Below are positions 14,227 to 16,084 of a stretch of DNA of 16,084 nucleotides, one piece after another. The notes under the pieces were generated by a model that ran no database searches, was not told the origin of the DNA, and worked only from the letters and a program-made list of their open reading frames with translations. The stretch lies in the NCBI GenBank assembly GCA_964587525.1, contig CAZPLZ010000073.1, positions 1-16,084 of the forward strand. The letters are read 5' to 3'. The first letter of the stretch is position 1. The number at the start of each line of letters is the position of its first letter. A program made the position numbers and the translations under genes. The stretch comes from CAZPLZ01 sp964587525. GTDB taxonomy: Bacteria > Oederibacteriota > CAKKQC01.

Positions 14227-14715
14227 ATGACAGATGCGATGACCACAGCGTTCTTGACTGTTATTACTGGCGCTTGCGTATTCGTCTCGGGACAGATAGT
14301 AATCGAATTTCTTGTGAAACCCCTCCTTGAATTACGAAAAGTTATCGGGGAAATTTGCCACATTCTGCACTACCACGCCCCTGTCATTTGTAATCCTCGG
14401 CCTAAGAACGCTCAAGGGAAAAACCCAGATGAAGAAAACACATCAAAACGTGTCCGTGAACTAGCGAGCATGTACCTCACAAGAACAGTACAGATTCCGC
14501 CCCCGGCTTACGTCGTCTGTGCGCTTTTGCGGCTAACACCCAGCAGATCAAAAGCTCACGAGGTCTATAAAAGCCTTATTTTTATCTCTAACGCTATCGG
14601 GGAACTAGCGTTGGTAAGTGACATTGCTCATCATTTAGCCAAGATTGAACTCGTCCTCGGAATCACGCTTACTCCTAAAGAATCAAGCAAGATTCTGAAT
14701 ATTACGTCCAAGTAA
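14227..14715 (+). CDS. Conserved hypothetical membrane-anchored protein
   Basis: 162 residues from the ATG at 14227; a TTG 63 bases upstream would add a hydrophilic leader not expected for this type. AGGGAG lies 13 bases ahead of the ATG, somewhat far, and another ATG follows at 14239. A single N-terminal membrane helix (TTAFLTVITGACVFVSGQIV, about 6-25) leads into EFLVKPLLELRKVIGEICHILHYHA, and the C-terminal half is soluble and helical (SKAHEVYKSLIFISNAIGE). The pattern of one helix, a G-Q-I-V-x-x-F-x-x-x-P motif, then R-K-x-I-G-E-I resembles a widespread unnamed family of small bacterial membrane proteins known only as hypothetical. No function is known to me. It is lower in GC than the upstream operon and stands alone. 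Confidence 0.7.
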   Translation: MTDAMTTAFLTVITGACVFVSGQIVIEFLVKPLLELRKVIGEICHILHYHAPVICNPRPKNAQGKNPDEENTSKRVRELASMYLTRTVQIPPPAYVVCALLRLTPSRSKAHEVYKSLIFISNAIGELALVSDIAHHLAKIELVLGITLTPKESSKILNITSK

Positions 14716-14791
14716 AATGCGAAGTATTTCCATGGAAGCACTCTACCGCGCCCCCGGAGAGTCAGCTCCTCTTCGTAAGACTTAACTACAA

Positions 14792-14917
14792 GTGCCCGGC
14801 CCTATCCTATTTCTTGGCGTCTTCGCTATTTACGGCATAACAATTTATTTCATTCGTTCCGAAGAATGGACTGCGGCCGACGAGGGATTGAAGGTGTGGT
14901 CCAGCGTGTCGGTTTGA
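14792..14917 (+). CDS. Possible 41-residue single-pass membrane protein
   Basis: A GTG-started frame, preceded by an in-frame stop 9 bases upstream, encodes one clear hydrophobic helix (ILFLGVFAIYGITIYFI, residues 5-21) followed by a charged tail (RSEEWTAADEGLKVWSSVSV). The helix followed by an acidic-then-amphipathic tail looks like a real small membrane protein rather than random translation. There is no good Shine-Dalgarno, which lowers confidence. It follows the membrane-anchored hypothetical gene by 76 bases and might be cotranscribed with it. Function unknown. Confidence 0.3.
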   Translation: MPGPILFLGVFAIYGITIYFIRSEEWTAADEGLKVWSSVSV

Positions 14918-15040
14918 GAGTGAGGTGGAAAGGAAAATGAGCGTGTCGGGTGAGTCGTAGAACGTTTCATTATTACTTTCTGTTGAATTAAACGGTCTGT
15001 AGCGGGTTAGCAGAGAGAATGTAGGTAGGAGTATATTGTT

Positions 15041-15112
15041 ATGAATATGCGCATTCTTGGATTGGCATATACCGTAATGGTTTTCCTTTTCTCAAAGCAG
15101 TACAATGGCTGA
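15041..15112 (+). CDS. Possible 23-residue hydrophobic leader peptide
   Basis: ATG-started frame encoding MNMRILGLAYTVMVFLFSKQ then YNG, with GTAGGAG 9 bases ahead, ending 48 bases before the start of the secreted protein gene. It could be an upstream leader peptide or a short membrane peptide. The length is so small that chance cannot be excluded. Confidence 0.2.
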   Translation: MNMRILGLAYTVMVFLFSKQYNG

Positions 15113-15160
15113 AGTCGGTGGACATGAATTGGGGTAGTTCTTAACGTTGAGGAGGGTGCC

Positions 15161-16084
15161 ATGAGGAAGTTGATAAGTCTAGCTGTGGCATGTGTGACTA
15201 CAGTAAGTTTCAGCGGTTCCGCGCTTGCCACCATAACCTGTACTGATCCTGGTTTTAGTTCGCAGCTCGTCGTAAAGGGAGGTTCTTTTACCTTCATTAA
15301 CGTCGTGAAAGATGGATGTAACATGTATATCTCGCACGATAACGTGGGGGTTTTCAAATTTGACTTGTGTCAATTCAATATTGACGGAATCCCCCTGGAG
15401 GAGAGTGATATCTTTCTGGGGAGGTCTCCTGGGGTCAACTATCATGCGATGCAGATAGTGACGAATCCAGTCACGAAACTGAGTGAGCTGTGGATGTCCG
15501 ACAAGAATGGTTTTGTGAGGCAGATTGACAAGAACACGGGGTTGGTTATCCCTGGGCAATCCTTCCCGATAGGAGGACAAGCAGAGGGCTTGTCGTATGC
15601 GGCAGGACTGCGGAGCTACACAGTGGCAGCGGTGAGAAATTTTGGGATTGGGGGATTAGCTCAAATTGTGGAGGTGGATTTGGCAACAGGGACGGTCTCA
15701 CCGCCAATCGGCAATTTGCCAGGGGATTTCTTTGACCACATCTCATGGGAGGTTGAGCAGCCGGATCGATTTCTCTTCATATCCGGGTTCATCTCTGGTC
15801 GCGCCCTGCGCCTTGATACGTTCGCACCGGTAGGCAGTAACATATGCAGCCTTGCCAGTGTGGGACGTGGGATTGACGGCGTATCCTATGTGCCAGCGAA
15901 GGCGATAAAGGAAGACATTGTGCTCCCTCAGGCCTGGTACAATCACAATGATGGCAGGCTGATTGTCTTCGATGTGGTGCCAATAGGTGCACCAACTTTT
16001 TGTGCCCGGTCTTTCAGCGTTCCATGCACAGGGGATGAGCGGGGTGATGGCGTGGGAGCCCCTGGGGATGGATTCCTGTATGTG
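15161..16084 (+). CDS. Secreted protein, possible beta-propeller (3' end beyond the window)
   Basis: The frame is open for all 308 codons to the window edge, so the gene is truncated at its 3' end. AGGAGG (15150-15155) with a 5-base gap supports the ATG. Residues 1-23 are a signal peptide (MRKLISLAVACVTTVSFSGS, cleavage after ALA). The mature part has repeated strand-turn units such as ELWMSDKNGFVRQIDKNTG and LAQIVEVDLATGTVSPPIG, which look like blades of a beta-propeller of the kind seen in secreted NHL- or YVTN-type proteins; this is a pattern judgement, not a firm domain match. Several cysteines (TCTDPG, DLCQF, NICSL, FCARSFSVPC) could form disulfides outside the cell. I do not recognise the family. 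It is unrelated to the glycan genes by sequence and has no visible partner. Confidence 0.8.
   Translation, partial: MRKLISLAVACVTTVSFSGSALATITCTDPGFSSQLVVKGGSFTFINVVKDGCNMYISHDNVGVFKFDLCQFNIDGIPLEESDIFLGRSPGVNYHAMQIVTNPVTKLSELWMSDKNGFVRQIDKNTGLVIPGQSFPIGGQAEGLSYAAGLRSYTVAAVRNFGIGGLAQIVEVDLATGTVSPPIGNLPGDFFDHISWEVEQPDRFLFISGFISGRALRLDTFAPVGSNICSLASVGRGIDGVSYVPAKAIKEDIVLPQAWYNHNDGRLIVFDVVPIGAPTFCARSFSVPCTGDERGDGVGAPGDGFLYV

Noticed and set aside
15007..15580. - strand frames of 116 and 133 codons opposite the secreted protein gene
   Set aside because: The + strand has a strong ribosome site, a signal peptide and an uninterrupted 308-codon frame; the - frames are shadows.
1..16084. CRISPR array, tRNA or rRNA genes
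   Set aside because: No regularly spaced repeats, no T-loop/acceptor combination and no rRNA-like segments were found by eye on either strand.

Overview
The window looks like a chromosomal segment of a saccharolytic environmental bacterium. The neighbourhood of a clan GH-A-like glycosidase, a formylglycine-type sulfatase, a GH128-like/PA14 glycosidase, a phytanoyl-CoA-type dioxygenase, and a secreted ADP-ribosylglycohydrolase-fold protein beside a ribose-type ABC transporter suggests Planctomycetota (Phycisphaerae-like) or another PVC-group lineage. This is an inference from gene content; there is no rRNA or marker gene to fix it. Gene starts use ATG and GTG, with recognisable Shine-Dalgarno sites at several genes.

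Region 1 (1-5968, high GC): a carbohydrate/sulfate-ester block. A 5'-truncated glycoside hydrolase and a sulfatase lie 8 bp apart on the + strand. A convergent secreted GH128-like enzyme with a PA14-like domain follows on the - strand, then a divergent PhyH-family oxygenase. The GH128-like gene has a clear in-frame signal peptide, but its natural start position reads ATA instead of ATG.

Region 2 (6002-9966, mixed composition): an accessory patch. A Phd/YefM-PIN toxin-antitoxin pair (- strand) and a MazE-MazF pair (+ strand) flank a long PCMT-like methyltransferase. A D-Ala-D-Ala ligase homologue follows. Each toxin-antitoxin pair has a perfect TTGACA -35, a 17-bp spacer and a TAGA(C/G)T -10. 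The Phd-PIN promoter also carries a 16-bp perfect palindrome containing the TGTACA core known from YefM operators. The mazF gene is broken by a frameshift near its N-terminus. The methyltransferase and ligase genes are visibly less GC-rich than the surrounding genes.

Region 3 (10024-13683, high GC): a tight operon of a lipoprotein sugar-binding protein (RbsB-like), a permease (RbsC-like, 4-bp overlap) and a secreted ADP-ribosylglycohydrolase-fold protein (4-bp gap). No ATPase gene (RbsA) is present. The layout suggests extracytoplasmic release of a sugar or riboside followed by uptake, with the ATPase supplied from elsewhere.

Region 4 (13684-16084, lower GC): a gene-poor stretch of about 540 bp, a small membrane-anchored protein of a common unnamed family, a possible 41-residue single-pass membrane protein, and the start of a secreted, possibly beta-propeller protein that runs off the window end.

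I see no complete new system. The most interesting leads are the methyltransferase with a long C-terminal extension like those of peptide-modifying PCMT homologues, the ATPase-less Rbs/ARH operon, the ATA start of the exported glycosidase, and the two regulated toxin-antitoxin modules, one of them damaged.
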